Shown here: one piece after another, positions 46,374-55,513 of the stretch | How positions within the stretch are numbered: position 1 is the stretch's first letter | Layout: each line of letters begins with the position of its first letter | Translations under genes and position numbers: made by a program | The notes under the pieces: generated by a model | What the model was told of the DNA's origin: nothing | Database searches by the model: none | Seen by the model: only the letters and a program-made list of their open reading frames with translations | Source: Kastovskya adunca ATA6-11-RM4 | GTDB taxonomy: Bacteria; Cyanobacteriota; Cyanobacteriia; Cyanobacteriales; Coleofasciculaceae | Assembly: GCA_019359445.1 (NCBI GenBank) | Contig: JAHHHJ010000014.1 | Span: 1 to 64,000, forward strand | DNA: 64,000 nucleotides | Direction: 5' to 3'

Positions 46374-47762
46374 CTAATCAAACGTCAGCAAAGCTAAATA
46401 ATCCGGCTTTTCAAGTAGCTCCTTGGCTAGCAAAAAACTAGAAATTGTCCAGGTTTGGTACTTCCTGGCTTCTTTGCCAATTAGCCTGCCATTTTGCCCA
46501 TCATAGTATTCTGGCCACTGCTCCTTACTCAATCTGCTTTCAGCGATCGCCACTGCTTTAACTGCTAGTTCTGTTCTCCCAGTTTTTAAAGCAGCAGCCG
46601 TCAACATCCACAGCAAAACGGGCCAATTGCCACCATTGTGATACGACCAAGACTTATTTTTCGGGTCGCATCCCGTCAGCATTTTCCATTCCTGACCTTC
46701 CAAAGCGGGGAAACAGATTTTCATCGGCATATAGCCCACCAAATCGTCCCAGCGTTGGTCAATTAATTGCATTACTTCTTGGGATTGTTTTTCGCTGGTT
46801 AAGGAAGAAATGACAGCCATCAAATTTCCCAAAGCAAAAAAGCGGCAGTCCAATTGGGAAGGGCCGAGATTTCCCGCTAAGTAGCCACCTTTTTCTGGCA
46901 ACCAACTACTCAACCAGTCATAGGGGATGGAGTCAGAATAGATATTAAACTGATTAATCGCTGCTTTACCGTACTCTTCCCCTTTGTAGCGGTAAATCAC
47001 AGTCAATCGCTCCAAGTCTAGCCAATAGTGCTTGCGAAGATGAGCAGAAAGTGGCCCTAAGCGTTGAATGACTGCCTGAATGGTTGATTTGTTGATGGCG
47101 TTATCTAGTAGCAGTGCTTCCGCTGCGCGTAAGGCGGTGTAGAACAACGACTGAATTTCTAAAGGATGTCCGTAAATCCCTAGACGGCGGTCAATCATGC
47201 AAGCACCATCCGGGACTAGGATCGTGGGATACATATCAAATCGCGCTATCAAGCACAGTTCCAGAATTAGGCGAATTCCTTCTTGGAAGTCTTCTCGTTC
47301 TGCTAAAGAGGTGTCCCCCGTGGCTTTGACATAGGCTCGCAAGAGAAATATCCACCAGAGACAGGAATCAACGGGGGTGACTCGACCAATGGCATGATCG
47401 CCAAAGTCTGGTTCGAGGTATTGCTGCCCTTTGATCGTTTCAACTTTGAAACTCGCTGGCATCAAACCGCGACCGGGTTCGAGAAAGTCTAATTGCCTTT
47501 GTTTAATTTGTAGTTTTAGGGTTTCTTCTAGGAAATTGCGAACAATTTCTGCTCGACCTTTCAGTAAAAATAGTAAGGCGGCGGAGACAAAATCTCGAAT
47601 AAAGCATTGGTCATAATTTAGGGACTCGACGCTGGGGTCACAGGCAGCTAGAGTCCCGATAGGGCGGTCGTTGTAGTAAATGATCGACTTTTCTAGGTAA
47701 GCCCAAGCTTCTTCTTCAATAGTGCATTCCGTTGTCATAGATTCGTCGATGCGTTGATCCAT
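46374..47762 (-). CDS. Alkaline/neutral invertase (GH100)
   Basis: 462 residues, normal for cyanobacterial InvA/InvB. The [14 protein letters not shown] block contains the general acid Asp, [14 protein letters not shown] the catalytic Glu, and [17 protein letters not shown] the C-terminal signature. Cytoplasmic hydrolysis of sucrose to glucose and fructose. Monocistronic. Confidence 0.95.
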   Translation of the reverse strand: MDQRIDESMTTECTIEEEAWAYLEKSIIYYNDRPIGTLAACDPSVESLNYDQCFIRDFVSAALLFLLKGRAEIVRNFLEETLKLQIKQRQLDFLEPGRGLMPASFKVETIKGQQYLEPDFGDHAIGRVTPVDSCLWWIFLLRAYVKATGDTSLAEREDFQEGIRLILELCLIARFDMYPTILVPDGACMIDRRLGIYGHPLEIQSLFYTALRAAEALLLDNAINKSTIQAVIQRLGPLSAHLRKHYWLDLERLTVIYRYKGEEYGKAAINQFNIYSDSIPYDWLSSWLPEKGGYLAGNLGPSQLDCRFFALGNLMAVISSLTSEKQSQEVMQLIDQRWDDLVGYMPMKICFPALEGQEWKMLTGCDPKNKSWSYHNGGNWPVLLWMLTAAALKTGRTELAVKAVAIAESRLSKEQWPEYYDGQNGRLIGKEARKYQTWTISSFLLAKELLEKPDYLALLTFD

Positions 47763-47836
47763 AGGGGCTTAACCTGAGCAGCAAAAAAGTTGAGTGCGAT
47801 CGCGCTCAATTTTATCAGCTAATTCCGCCAGGAGCC

Positions 47837-48025
47837 TCACACTGAACTCGTAGGGTCAGTGTCGAGAGGAATGACGGGTCTGTCGATGGGGTTCAACGCC
47901 CCAGAGACAGACAAACTCCTAATGTATTGTCGAAGCACATCACTGATAGTTCTTTCTGTAAGCTCACAGTACCGCTCTAAGTGAGCTTTTTCCTTGTCTG
48001 CCAGTCTGAAATTTATCTGCTGCAT
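47837..48025 (-). CDS. Ribbon-helix-helix protein next to tnpB
   Basis: 62 residues. MQQINFRLADKEKAHLERYC gives the N-terminal strand, then TERTISDVLRQYIRSL the helices: a CopG/RHH DNA-binding pattern. Divergent from tnpB, with 35 bp between the starts. Could repress both genes, or be a passenger of the element. A hairpin CTCACACTGA/TCAGTGTCGAG (47836-47866) covers its stop. Confidence 0.8.
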   Translation of the reverse strand: MQQINFRLADKEKAHLERYCELTERTISDVLRQYIRSLSVSGALNPIDRPVIPLDTDPTSSV

Positions 48026-48048
48026 ATAGAAAAAGTATAGATATTTGC

Positions 48049-48054
48049 TATAAT
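48049..48054 (+). promoter_or_regulatory. TATAAT box just before tnpB
   Basis: A perfect -10 hexamer ends 6 nt before the tnpB ATG at 48061, so a transcript from it would be leaderless or nearly so. A good -35 was not seen. Confidence 0.4.
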
Positions 48055-48060
48055 CATGAC

Positions 48061-49338
48061 ATGAAATTAGCCTACCAGTTCAAGCTAATCCCAACTTCTA
48101 GTCAAAAGTGCCGCATGAGTAAATGGCTCGATATGCTGCGACACCAATATAATTATTTGTTAGCAGATAGGTTTGACTGGTGGGAAATGAATCGCTGCTC
48201 AATCAACGCTTGTCCGTTGGTGTGCAGTATAACCGAACCACGAGAGCAGCCCGAATACTACGGACAAAAGCGTTCTTTGGTGTCTCTCAAGCTCCAACGG
48301 GAATGGTACAAAGATATCCATGCTGATGTCTTGCAAGACATGGTGAAACGGGTAGACTTAGCTTTTGCTCGGTTCATAAAGGGAGATAGCAACGGTAAGC
48401 GTAGTGGCAAGCCTCGATTCAAGAGCAAAAACCGATATCGCACTTTTGCCTATCAACGAGTAAAGCCTGACTGCATCCAAGGCAATCGCGTTGGACTTCC
48501 CAAACTAGGAGAAATCAAGTTTATCCAACATCGCCCCATTCCCGATGGATTCGTCATTAAACGAGCATTAGTTACGCTCAAGGCAGATAGCTGGTATTTG
48601 ACGTTGACATTAGAAGATGCGGGCGTCCCAGATAATCCAACGATTGACATTGAACCGACCGAAGCCAATAGTATTGGCGTTGATGCGGGTCTGGAATATT
48701 TTGCCGCTTGCTCTGATGGCACAATGGTGGAACCTCCCAAGTTTTACCGACGAGCCGAACAAAAGCTAGCCAAACTACAAGCCAAAAGAGAGCTAAGGAA
48801 AAAAGGTTCTACCGCACGTCGCAAACTCAATCATTGCCTTGCTAAATTGCATCAACAAATAGCGAGACAACGCAAGCAATGGCACTTTGAATTGGCGGGT
48901 GATCTGGTAGGTAAGGCTGAGGTTATCTTCATAGAAGACCTCAAAGTTTCTAACATGGCAAAGCGCAATAAACCTAAGCAAGATGAAGAAGGAAACTTTC
49001 TTCCTAACGGGCAAGCTGCCAAGTCTGGTTTAAACAAAAGTTTTGCTGATGCTGGGATATCTGGATTCTTGAACGAAGTCCTTCCGTACAAGGCTGCAAG
49101 AGCTGGGCGGTTGGTTGTAAAAGTTAATCCTTCGGGGACATCTCAACATTGTGCAATATGCCTTTCGAGAGTTCCAAAAGAATTAAGTGATAGATGGCAT
49201 GAATGTTCCTGTGGTGCATCCATGCCCCGCGACTTGAATTCTGGAATTCTAATTAAAAAAGTGGGGTTGGGCGTTCGCCTCACTATAAAACGCGAATCCG
49301 GGAAGTCTCGGAGGAGAAGCCCACACTCTAATCTTTGA
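48061..49338 (+). CDS. tnpB: RNA-guided nuclease TnpB (IS605/IS1341 type)
   Basis: 425 residues. RuvC-like residues: D208 in SIGVDAGLEYF, E292 in VIFIEDLKVSNM and D391 in MPRDLNSGI. The zinc finger is C364-x2-C367 and C382-x-C384. No tnpA is present, so the element is of the IS1341 (TnpB-only) type. TnpB proteins use a guide RNA from the 3' end of the element to cut DNA and restore copies. All key residues are intact. It interrupts a pentapeptide-repeat gene on its right side. Confidence 0.93.
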   Translation: MKLAYQFKLIPTSSQKCRMSKWLDMLRHQYNYLLADRFDWWEMNRCSINACPLVCSITEPREQPEYYGQKRSLVSLKLQREWYKDIHADVLQDMVKRVDLAFARFIKGDSNGKRSGKPRFKSKNRYRTFAYQRVKPDCIQGNRVGLPKLGEIKFIQHRPIPDGFVIKRALVTLKADSWYLTLTLEDAGVPDNPTIDIEPTEANSIGVDAGLEYFAACSDGTMVEPPKFYRRAEQKLAKLQAKRELRKKGSTARRKLNHCLAKLHQQIARQRKQWHFELAGDLVGKAEVIFIEDLKVSNMAKRNKPKQDEEGNFLPNGQAAKSGLNKSFADAGISGFLNEVLPYKAARAGRLVVKVNPSGTSQHCAICLSRVPKELSDRWHECSCGASMPRDLNSGILIKKVGLGVRLTIKRESGKSRRRSPHSNL

Positions 49339-49362
49339 TTGAGTGTGGGGGTACGTCACGTT
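49230..49362 (+). ncRNA. Candidate omega RNA / right end of the TnpB element
   Basis: The end of tnpB and the following DNA carry CCCACACTC (49320-49328) paired with GAGTGTGGG (49341-49349), then GGTACGTCAC near 49350-49360. This hairpin followed by GTxxxxCAC is the usual right end of cyanobacterial IS605-family elements. The guide would begin just after it, in the pentapeptide gene. Confidence 0.45.
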
Positions 49363-49521
49363 GGCACCGCTCAGGAAGGTGCCCCTCAGGTCAGCTTCAG
49401 CAAAATCTGTGAGAAGGTCTAAACCAACAATTTTTGCTAACTCCAGAAAGTTCGTTGTTTCTGCCTCTACAACTTGCTGGATTAGCGCTTGAGCTTCTTG
49501 GAGAAATTCTTCGTCAGACAT
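49360..49521 (-). pseudogene. Pentapeptide-repeat gene truncated by the TnpB element
   Basis: Starts MSDEEFLQEAQALIQQVVEA, parallel to the start of the pentapeptide protein at 50526. It has only the first repeats (FAEADLRGTFLSGANV) before the element's right end. The rest of the frame to 49249 is read from element DNA. No continuation was found on the left side of the element. Confidence 0.8.
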
Positions 49522-49811
49522 ATTCCAACTCTTGCCGACTGAGATAGGGTTTTATTTTGCGCTTTAGCAGAAGTTTGGCAAGCCCTATATACTTTCCTCT
49601 TTTCTGGGCTTAAATCTTTTAGCCACAAGCCCTCAGCCTCAATCACACGCACATTCTTCAGTGAGACTTCAAAGGTTTCTTCTACACGGCAGGGCATTGC
49701 TGTTACGTTCAGAGTTACCAGCGTTGTCTTCTTGAGCAAACCTTTCAAAACTGGTTCGCCTCTCTTCTCTTCAAATTCCCAAAGGGAACAGGAACTCTCA
49801 AAAATTCCAAA
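49482..49811 (-). CDS. Uncharacterised frame after the pentapeptide gene, possible frameshifted tail
   Basis: An open frame runs 49967-49482; its part after about 49850 (QIVKDWLGDRFGIFESS, then EEKRGEPVLKGLLKKTTLVTLN) looks coding. It continues in another frame what the pentapeptide protein would read at RRGA. Either a separate small gene or a C-terminal domain cut off by a frameshift. Not recognised. Confidence 0.4.
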   Translation of the reverse strand, partial: FGIFESSCSLWEFEEKRGEPVLKGLLKKTTLVTLNVTAMPCRVEETFEVSLKNVRVIEAEGLWLKDLSPEKRKVYRACQTSAKAQNKTLSQSARVGICLTKNFSKKLKR

Positions 49812-50526
49812 ACGATCGCCTAACCAATCCTTCACAATTTGCGCCGCGTCGCTGTAAATCACGCTGTAACTGCTCGGAAAGCCCTTCATTCTCTTTGAAG
49901 CAAGCATTCTCAATCTTGGTACTTCCCAGATTCGTATCGCTAAAGTTGGCATAACGACAGTCTGCACCGCTCAAATCTGCACCAAGCAAATTGGCACCAA
50001 CTAGGATTGCATAGCTTAAATCAGCACGACGTAGAGAGGCGTGGCTTAAGTTAGCTTCGCTTAAATTGGCATAACTCAAATTAATATTAACCAAATTGGC
50101 ACGTCGCAGGTTCGCACCAATCAGAACGCCATTACTCAACTGGACGCGGAGTAAGTTAGCACTAACTAAACTAGCCCCAATCAAATTAGCACTGTAGCAA
50201 TTAGCGCCAATCATCTCCGCATCATCCAACACAGCACTAAGAAAATTAGTATTACTGAGGTTTGCACTTGTGAGTTTGGCGCTTCTCAAGTTGGCACCAC
50301 TGAAGTCTGCCCCTCGCAGGTCAGAATTCACCAAGTTTGTCCTCAATAAAATCGCACCACTAAGGTCAGCTCCTCGCAGATCAACACCACTGAGGTTAGC
50401 ACCAGCAAAATCTTTGACTGGATTAAGACCAGCAATTTTGGCTAACTCTGAGAAGTTGTCTGTATCTGCTTCGACAATATTCTGAATCAACTCGCGCAGT
50501 CTTTGTAACGATCTTTCATTAGGCAC
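49798..50526 (-). CDS. Pentapeptide-repeat protein
   Basis: 242 residues. A short N-terminal helical part (MPNERSLQRLRELIQNIVEAD) is followed by about 30 A(D/N)LXX repeats (about 40-205), which form a right-handed quadrilateral beta helix. The end GLSEQLQRDLQRRGA is typical, after which the frame soon stops. Function of such proteins is mostly unknown. The stop may reflect a frameshift. Confidence 0.9.
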   Translation of the reverse strand: MPNERSLQRLRELIQNIVEADTDNFSELAKIAGLNPVKDFAGANLSGVDLRGADLSGAILLRTNLVNSDLRGADFSGANLRSAKLTSANLSNTNFLSAVLDDAEMIGANCYSANLIGASLVSANLLRVQLSNGVLIGANLRRANLVNINLSYANLSEANLSHASLRRADLSYAILVGANLLGADLSGADCRYANFSDTNLGSTKIENACFKENEGLSEQLQRDLQRRGANCEGLVRRSFWNF

Positions 50527-50562
50527 ATTCTGGTTTTGTCTTCCCTGAAAAAGGCAATTATT

Positions 50563-50784
50563 TTAGCGTCTAACATACCGAATGGCAATAATCCTCTCGA
50601 TTAATGCCCTTTTATTTCGGCTGATATTATTTAGTGACAGCCCTGATGCTTTTAGTTGTTCCCCTGATGATTGACTGTATTCCTCGCTTCTTCGCAGAAT
50701 CGTTTCTAACGACCCTGGCAGCTCATCGGTGGTGTCGTAGGTGAGTTGCTCAAGGGGGAGGTCTATAGAGTCGGAGTGCTTCAT
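50563..50784 (-). CDS. Small hypothetical protein
   Basis: 73 residues from the ATG at 50784 (MKHSDSIDLPLEQLTYDTT); the frame extends to 50805. Polar, with a basic C-terminus (SRNKRALIERIIAIRYVRR). Not recognised. Lies 36 bp before the pentapeptide gene on the same strand, so may be cotranscribed. Confidence 0.5.
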   Translation of the reverse strand: MKHSDSIDLPLEQLTYDTTDELPGSLETILRRSEEYSQSSGEQLKASGLSLNNISRNKRALIERIIAIRYVRR

Positions 50785-50805
50785 CTTTAATTCTAGAGTA
50801 AACAA

Positions 50806-51231
50806 CTTAGCAGATCTGCTACAAAACTAGCATCTCATTAATTGCTAAGGAGCAGTAGATACTATAGGGCTAATTAATCTAGTGTCCGCAAACGCGATCG
50901 CACCCCTTCCAAATGAAGGTAATGCCATCTGTACGGAACAAGCGTCAGCCCTGATAGAAACTAGAAACTGGCAGCGCTAACGCCACCTTACTGCTAATTT
51001 TCTGGCAAAAACAAACCCCCTCCTCGTTAAGAGGAAAGGGGAAAAGGGAGTCTAAAAATGTCAGACTGTGGCGTATCCTACAAAAACCTGCTTTAATTGC
51101 CTGAGTGGCAGAAGATTTGCGGGTAGAAAAGAGATGAGGAAATTTCCAGCTTCCGAAGGTACATCTTTCTTTCCTACCCTGTGCCACCTATCACCTAGCT
51201 TTTCTCCACCTCTGTGCTTTACCAGAGGTGT
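50806..51231. other. 425-bp spacer
   Basis: Contains one HIP1 site near 50894, a CCCCTCCTC-GTTAA-GAGGAAAGGGG type repeat (51016-51041) and a hairpin at 51207-51230 just after the outer-membrane gene. An 80-codon frame over it is low complexity and repeat derived. Confidence 0.6.
51207..51230 (-). terminator. Hairpin after the outer-membrane gene
   Basis: CACCTCTG, 8-nt loop, CAGAGGTG; begins 2 nt beyond the stop codon. No T tract follows on the minus strand, so it is a weak or processed terminator. Confidence 0.5.
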
Positions 51232-51789
51232 TTAGAAGCGTATACCGACTCCAGCTTGGACGCTAACGGCTTCTGCTGAGCTGTTTTCGTAGGCGTTAAG
51301 ACCAACCTTGACATCGCTGTAGCCAACGATGTTTTGACCAAATTGGCTTTCCACACCGACAACTCCGGCGAAGGAGTCTCTATTACCCAGGGGGGTGTTT
51401 TGACCATCGGCTTCTACCAATGAGGCACCACCACCGACGTAGACGTTGGTATTTCTAGCAACAGGAACATCGACTGTCACCATCGGAGCGATCGCACTGG
51501 TTTCATCACTGAAGAGGACAGCACCACGGACAGAAACGGGTACTTTGGGAAGCGCGAAACGACCTTGGATAGTACCACCGAACTCGGCTTCATCGCCACC
51601 TTGTCCGCCATTGGTGACACCAGCCGCAACACCAGCACCGACGTAGCTGGCGTTGGTTCCTTTTACGGGTTGTGCTTGTACTGTTCGTACAGCTTGTGCT
51701 GAGGCGCTACCCGCAGAAAGCAACATGGGAGCGATCGCCACAGCAGACAAAGCAGAAATGGTGAAGAGAGATTTAAGTGTGAGTTTCAT
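51232..51789 (-). CDS. Small outer-membrane beta-barrel protein
   Basis: 185 residues from the ATG at 51789 (MKLTLKSLFTIS). Signal peptide 1-31 ending ASAQA. The mature part has alternating strands (VGAGVAAGVTNGG, NVYVGGGASLVEA) and ends GVGIRF, with the terminal Phe of outer-membrane proteins. Resembles short porin-like barrel proteins of cyanobacteria. Function unknown. Confidence 0.8.
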   Translation of the reverse strand: MKLTLKSLFTISALSAVAIAPMLLSAGSASAQAVRTVQAQPVKGTNASYVGAGVAAGVTNGGQGGDEAEFGGTIQGRFALPKVPVSVRGAVLFSDETSAIAPMVTVDVPVARNTNVYVGGGASLVEADGQNTPLGNRDSFAGVVGVESQFGQNIVGYSDVKVGLNAYENSSAEAVSVQAGVGIRF

Positions 51790-51804
51790 AATTACTTCCA
51801 TCAA

Positions 51805-52187
51805 CGGCTAGGGTGTATCGTTGCGTTGTTACTTTTAAAGTCGTTGGGAAGTTTAAAAAAGTTCCAGGAATTCTTGTAAATCTTCTAACTTCCTTAGGGG
51901 AAAGATAAATAGGTATTAATAAAGAACTACTTGTCTCTCTACCAGAAGTTGAAGGCTAGCTATAATAAATTCTAAATCTATTTTTCCGGATTGAATAGAA
52001 AGCATAGACCCTTTATTTTTAGGCTTATTTAGCATTATTTAGAAGAATGTGTGCCACAAGTGGACTGTTTTTTAACTGTCACTTACTGCTCTAAAAGTAA
52101 GTAGTACTTACCAGTGTCTTAATTGGAAAAGGAGCGGGAATGATGGGAGATAGGGAGAGAAAAACTCATTCGCCTCTTTACCAATCC
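51805..52187. other. 383-bp AT-rich leader region of the outer-membrane gene
   Basis: Holds the promoter for the gene at 51789. A palindrome GTAAGTAGTACTTAC sits at 52097-52111, near the 3' end of the hybrid kinase gene. No gene-like frame. Confidence 0.55.
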
Positions 52188-55100
52188 CTAGCTCCTTAGT
52201 CGTTCGGCAATCAGGGAAGCGAGCTTGGCTGGCTCGACGGGCTTGCTGACATGGTAGGTAAATCCGGCAAATAGGGCTTGTTGGGAGTCACTCTCGCTGG
52301 CATAAGCCGTAAGCGCGATCGCGGGAATATCTCCCCCTGCTTCTGGCGCTAAGGCTCTGACTTGGCTAATCAACATATAGCCATCCATTTCTGGCATCCC
52401 GACATCACTGATCAGTAAATCGGACGTTGACTGCTTCAAAACAGATAGGGCTTGCTTTGCTGAAGATGCAGCCATCACCTCTGCCCCATACTTCTCTAAT
52501 GAGAACACCAGCAGTTCCAGGGAGTCTGCATCATCATCGACAACTAAAAGGCGTATCCCCCTTAAATCGGGAGCCGCACAAGACGGCATGGGTTCTGAGT
52601 CAATCGGCGAGGAAGCAGGTATCAAGGGGAATTGGACACAAAAGGTAGCTCCTTGCCCCACTCCTGAACTCTCTGCCCAAACCATGCCTCCGTGCAGTTC
52701 CACAAGCTGACGGACGATCGCTAACCCCAAACCAAGCCCTCCAAAGGTGCGAGTCGTGGCGCTGTCTTCCTGTCGGAAGTAATCAAATACATAGGGGAGA
52801 AAATCAGGCTCAATGCCTTTGCCCGTATCGCTGACTGTAATTTTGGCATAGGCATCAACCGCCTCAAGCTGGATTGTCACCTTTCCCCCAGAAGGGGTGA
52901 ATTTAACAGAATTGGAAAGGAGATTCCAGATAATTTGCTGTAAACGACCAGGATCGCCAGAAACCTGACCGACAGTGGGATCAAGGTTGGTTTCAAGAGT
53001 AATGGACTTAGCAACGGCGGCTAAATGCACCGTCTCTAGTGCTGCTGTAATAGCGGATACCAAGTTAACTGTACTCACCTTTAAACTGAGCTTACCTTGC
53101 AAAATCCGGGAGATATCCAGCAAGTCTTCAATCAGTTGTGTTTGTAACTGGGCATTGCGTTCAATCGTCTCTAGTGCCCGTGCTGTTGTCTGCTCGCTAA
53201 GTTGACCGCGTCGCAGGAGCTTTGCCCAACCGAGAATCGGGTTGAGGGGAGTACGCAGTTCGTGGGAAAGGACAGCGAGAAACTCATCTTTAAGACGGTT
53301 AGCCCTTTCTGCTTGGGTGCGTGCCGATTGTTCCGCTTCGTACAAGCGGGTATTCTCAATGGCAATTGATGCCATTTGGGCAAGTTGAACGAGAATCGCT
53401 TCGTCTTCTTGAGTAAACTCGCCTTGGTATTTATCAGATAACTGCACTAAGCCGATGTTGTGCCCATCGCGTCCTTTAAGGGGAGCAGCCAGCCAGCCGC
53501 GCATGGGGGGATGACGATGTGCCGCGTCCCCAAAGCCGTTCCATCGGGGATGGGCTTCGAGTTCGGCTTGCGTCAGGCGCATCGGGCGATTGGCATGGCA
53601 GACGCAGGTATAAATGCCGGAGCCATCGGTCAGTTCTTCGTAGTCTTGCCACTCGGCGTATTTATCGGAGAGGGAAACGGCATTGATCGCTTGCGCCCAG
53701 TTTTCCCCCACTGTCATGCTGGTTACAGCCTGGTGTGCGCCAATAATTGAACGCGCTCGTTCGGTAATGACTTTGAGGGATTCATCGACAGACAGTACCG
53801 AGTTGACGGCAAGTGCCGCTTCTGTTAAACCGTGCAGTTGTCTAGAATACTGCTGTTCCCGCAGGAGGAGTTGTTCGCGCTCTTTTTCAGCCTTTTTGCG
53901 ATCGCTAATATCTAAATAAAACCCGATCGCCTCTTGCTGAATAAACGGTTCCTCAAGTATTGCTCCACCAAAGAGAATAGGGATGTGACTTCCATCTCTA
54001 CGGATGTATTCTTTTTCAAAGGGAGTGGCAATGCCTTGGGTTTTGAGTTCGGCAATCGCTTTCTCATCTAAGGCAAGAAATTCTGAAGGCGTCATCTGCT
54101 TCCAGTTCACTTGACCCGCCAGCAGCGCTTCCCAGTCATAGCCTACCAGTTGCAGAAAATAGTCGTTGGCGTAGTGGATACCACCGTTTAAATCACCGAA
54201 GGTAACGCCGAACATATTCGACTCCACCAAACGACGGAAACGCTTTTCGCTTTCTCGCAACGCGGCTTCTGAATCGCGCAGGTTGGCTGCCGAGCGTTCT
54301 GCGGCTGTCCGGGCTTGGGCTTGCGATCGCGTTACTCCAAACAACACTAAACTTATGACTACGCCGCTAAGCCCGATATAAGGCATCAGCCGTCTTTCCG
54401 ACAACAAACCAATTTCCGGTCGTGAGGTGAACAGGAGCGTCCAAGGGCGTCCTGCAACATCAATTGTTCTCTTGGTTGTAAAGTGAGGTCGATTAAAGAA
54501 GCTTCCAGTCCTACGATTTGGGTTAGAGCGATATAGAAGCTTTTCTGGGCTGGCAGTTATGCCGTCGTAAACTTGAAAGTCGATCACAGGGTTTTTCTGA
54601 GTACCGAAGATACCTGTTAGCAGGTCATCAGCCCGAAAAGGACTGTAGACAAAGCCGATTAATGCCTCTCGCCGCTCAGCGACAGTATCAGGTATGATGC
54701 CATCGCGGTAAATCGGAAGGTAAATCAGGAAGCCAGACTGCTTTTGCTCGTCAATTTCTTGCATTAAGGTGACTTGCCCCGAAGCCGCCGCCGCCGCAGT
54801 ATCGCGGGCTTGTTCCATCGCCGCGCGGCGCATCGGTTCGGTGAACATATCGAATCCGATTGCCGCTTGGTTACGCCGATCTAGGGGTTCAAGATAAGCG
54901 ATCACATAATATTCTGGACGGGGAAAGTCGGGTCTGATGGCAAAGTTGCCCCGTCCCTGACGCCCCATCTGGGCAATTAGCGCCTCTTTTTCCGCTTCGT
55001 TGACTCTTACCGAGAAACCGATGCCCTGAATACCTGGATAACGACGCCGTAGTTCGAGACTATTAACATAGGCACGGAAATCCCTAAGGCTGACGTTGTC

Positions 55101-55337
55101 ACTAGCGGCAAATAAGCCCTGACTTCCCCGCAATAAAACAATATAGGTGTCCAAACGATTTTGGATGTCTTCTTGCGTGCGACCGACAGCATTGTCAAAG
55201 CGTAACTGGTCTTTGGCGTCTGCCATTCTTGACGCAGAGAGGGTGGTAATAGCCGTTAGCAACAACGTTACAACCAAGACAACATAAGCAATCCCAGTGC
55301 GACGTAGGTGGATAGATTTCAAGGAATTCAGTTTCAT
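52188..55337 (-). CDS. CHASE-domain hybrid sensor histidine kinase
   Basis: 1049 residues. Membrane segment about 12-35, periplasmic CHASE domain about 75-300 (RRRYPGIQGIGFSVRV), second membrane segment about 318-340, PAS about 365-490, GAF about 510-665, HisKA with FLAVLSHELRTPLNPILGW, HATPase (NLLSNSVKFTPSGG, DTGKGI, GGLGLGLA), and a C-terminal receiver with DLLISDVGMPEMDG. Membrane sensor with an attached receiver for phosphorelay; ligand unknown. No cognate regulator adjacent. Confidence 0.95.
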   Translation of the reverse strand: MKLNSLKSIHLRRTGIAYVVLVVTLLLTAITTLSASRMADAKDQLRFDNAVGRTQEDIQNRLDTYIVLLRGSQGLFAASDNVSLRDFRAYVNSLELRRRYPGIQGIGFSVRVNEAEKEALIAQMGRQGRGNFAIRPDFPRPEYYVIAYLEPLDRRNQAAIGFDMFTEPMRRAAMEQARDTAAAAASGQVTLMQEIDEQKQSGFLIYLPIYRDGIIPDTVAERREALIGFVYSPFRADDLLTGIFGTQKNPVIDFQVYDGITASPEKLLYRSNPNRRTGSFFNRPHFTTKRTIDVAGRPWTLLFTSRPEIGLLSERRLMPYIGLSGVVISLVLFGVTRSQAQARTAAERSAANLRDSEAALRESEKRFRRLVESNMFGVTFGDLNGGIHYANDYFLQLVGYDWEALLAGQVNWKQMTPSEFLALDEKAIAELKTQGIATPFEKEYIRRDGSHIPILFGGAILEEPFIQQEAIGFYLDISDRKKAEKEREQLLLREQQYSRQLHGLTEAALAVNSVLSVDESLKVITERARSIIGAHQAVTSMTVGENWAQAINAVSLSDKYAEWQDYEELTDGSGIYTCVCHANRPMRLTQAELEAHPRWNGFGDAAHRHPPMRGWLAAPLKGRDGHNIGLVQLSDKYQGEFTQEDEAILVQLAQMASIAIENTRLYEAEQSARTQAERANRLKDEFLAVLSHELRTPLNPILGWAKLLRRGQLSEQTTARALETIERNAQLQTQLIEDLLDISRILQGKLSLKVSTVNLVSAITAALETVHLAAVAKSITLETNLDPTVGQVSGDPGRLQQIIWNLLSNSVKFTPSGGKVTIQLEAVDAYAKITVSDTGKGIEPDFLPYVFDYFRQEDSATTRTFGGLGLGLAIVRQLVELHGGMVWAESSGVGQGATFCVQFPLIPASSPIDSEPMPSCAAPDLRGIRLLVVDDDADSLELLVFSLEKYGAEVMAASSAKQALSVLKQSTSDLLISDVGMPEMDGYMLISQVRALAPEAGGDIPAIALTAYASESDSQQALFAGFTYHVSKPVEPAKLASLIAERLRS

Positions 55338-55513
55338 AGAGAGCTTTCAAAACTAGAAACTGGGCAAGCAGGTTGAGGATTTATCCAGGGTCAGTTGTTG
55401 TGAGTCGGTGAGTTAGGTGTTCCCCATCACCTCAGCTCCCCACTTTTTCATGCTTCACCCTTTTCTCTCCCCCATTGTCAGCCTATCGCCCCGTCACTGT
55501 AGCCACCTACCTC

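Noticed and set aside
50945-51187. 80-codon minus-strand frame
   Set aside because: Includes a common GC-rich intergenic repeat and has no protein-like pattern.
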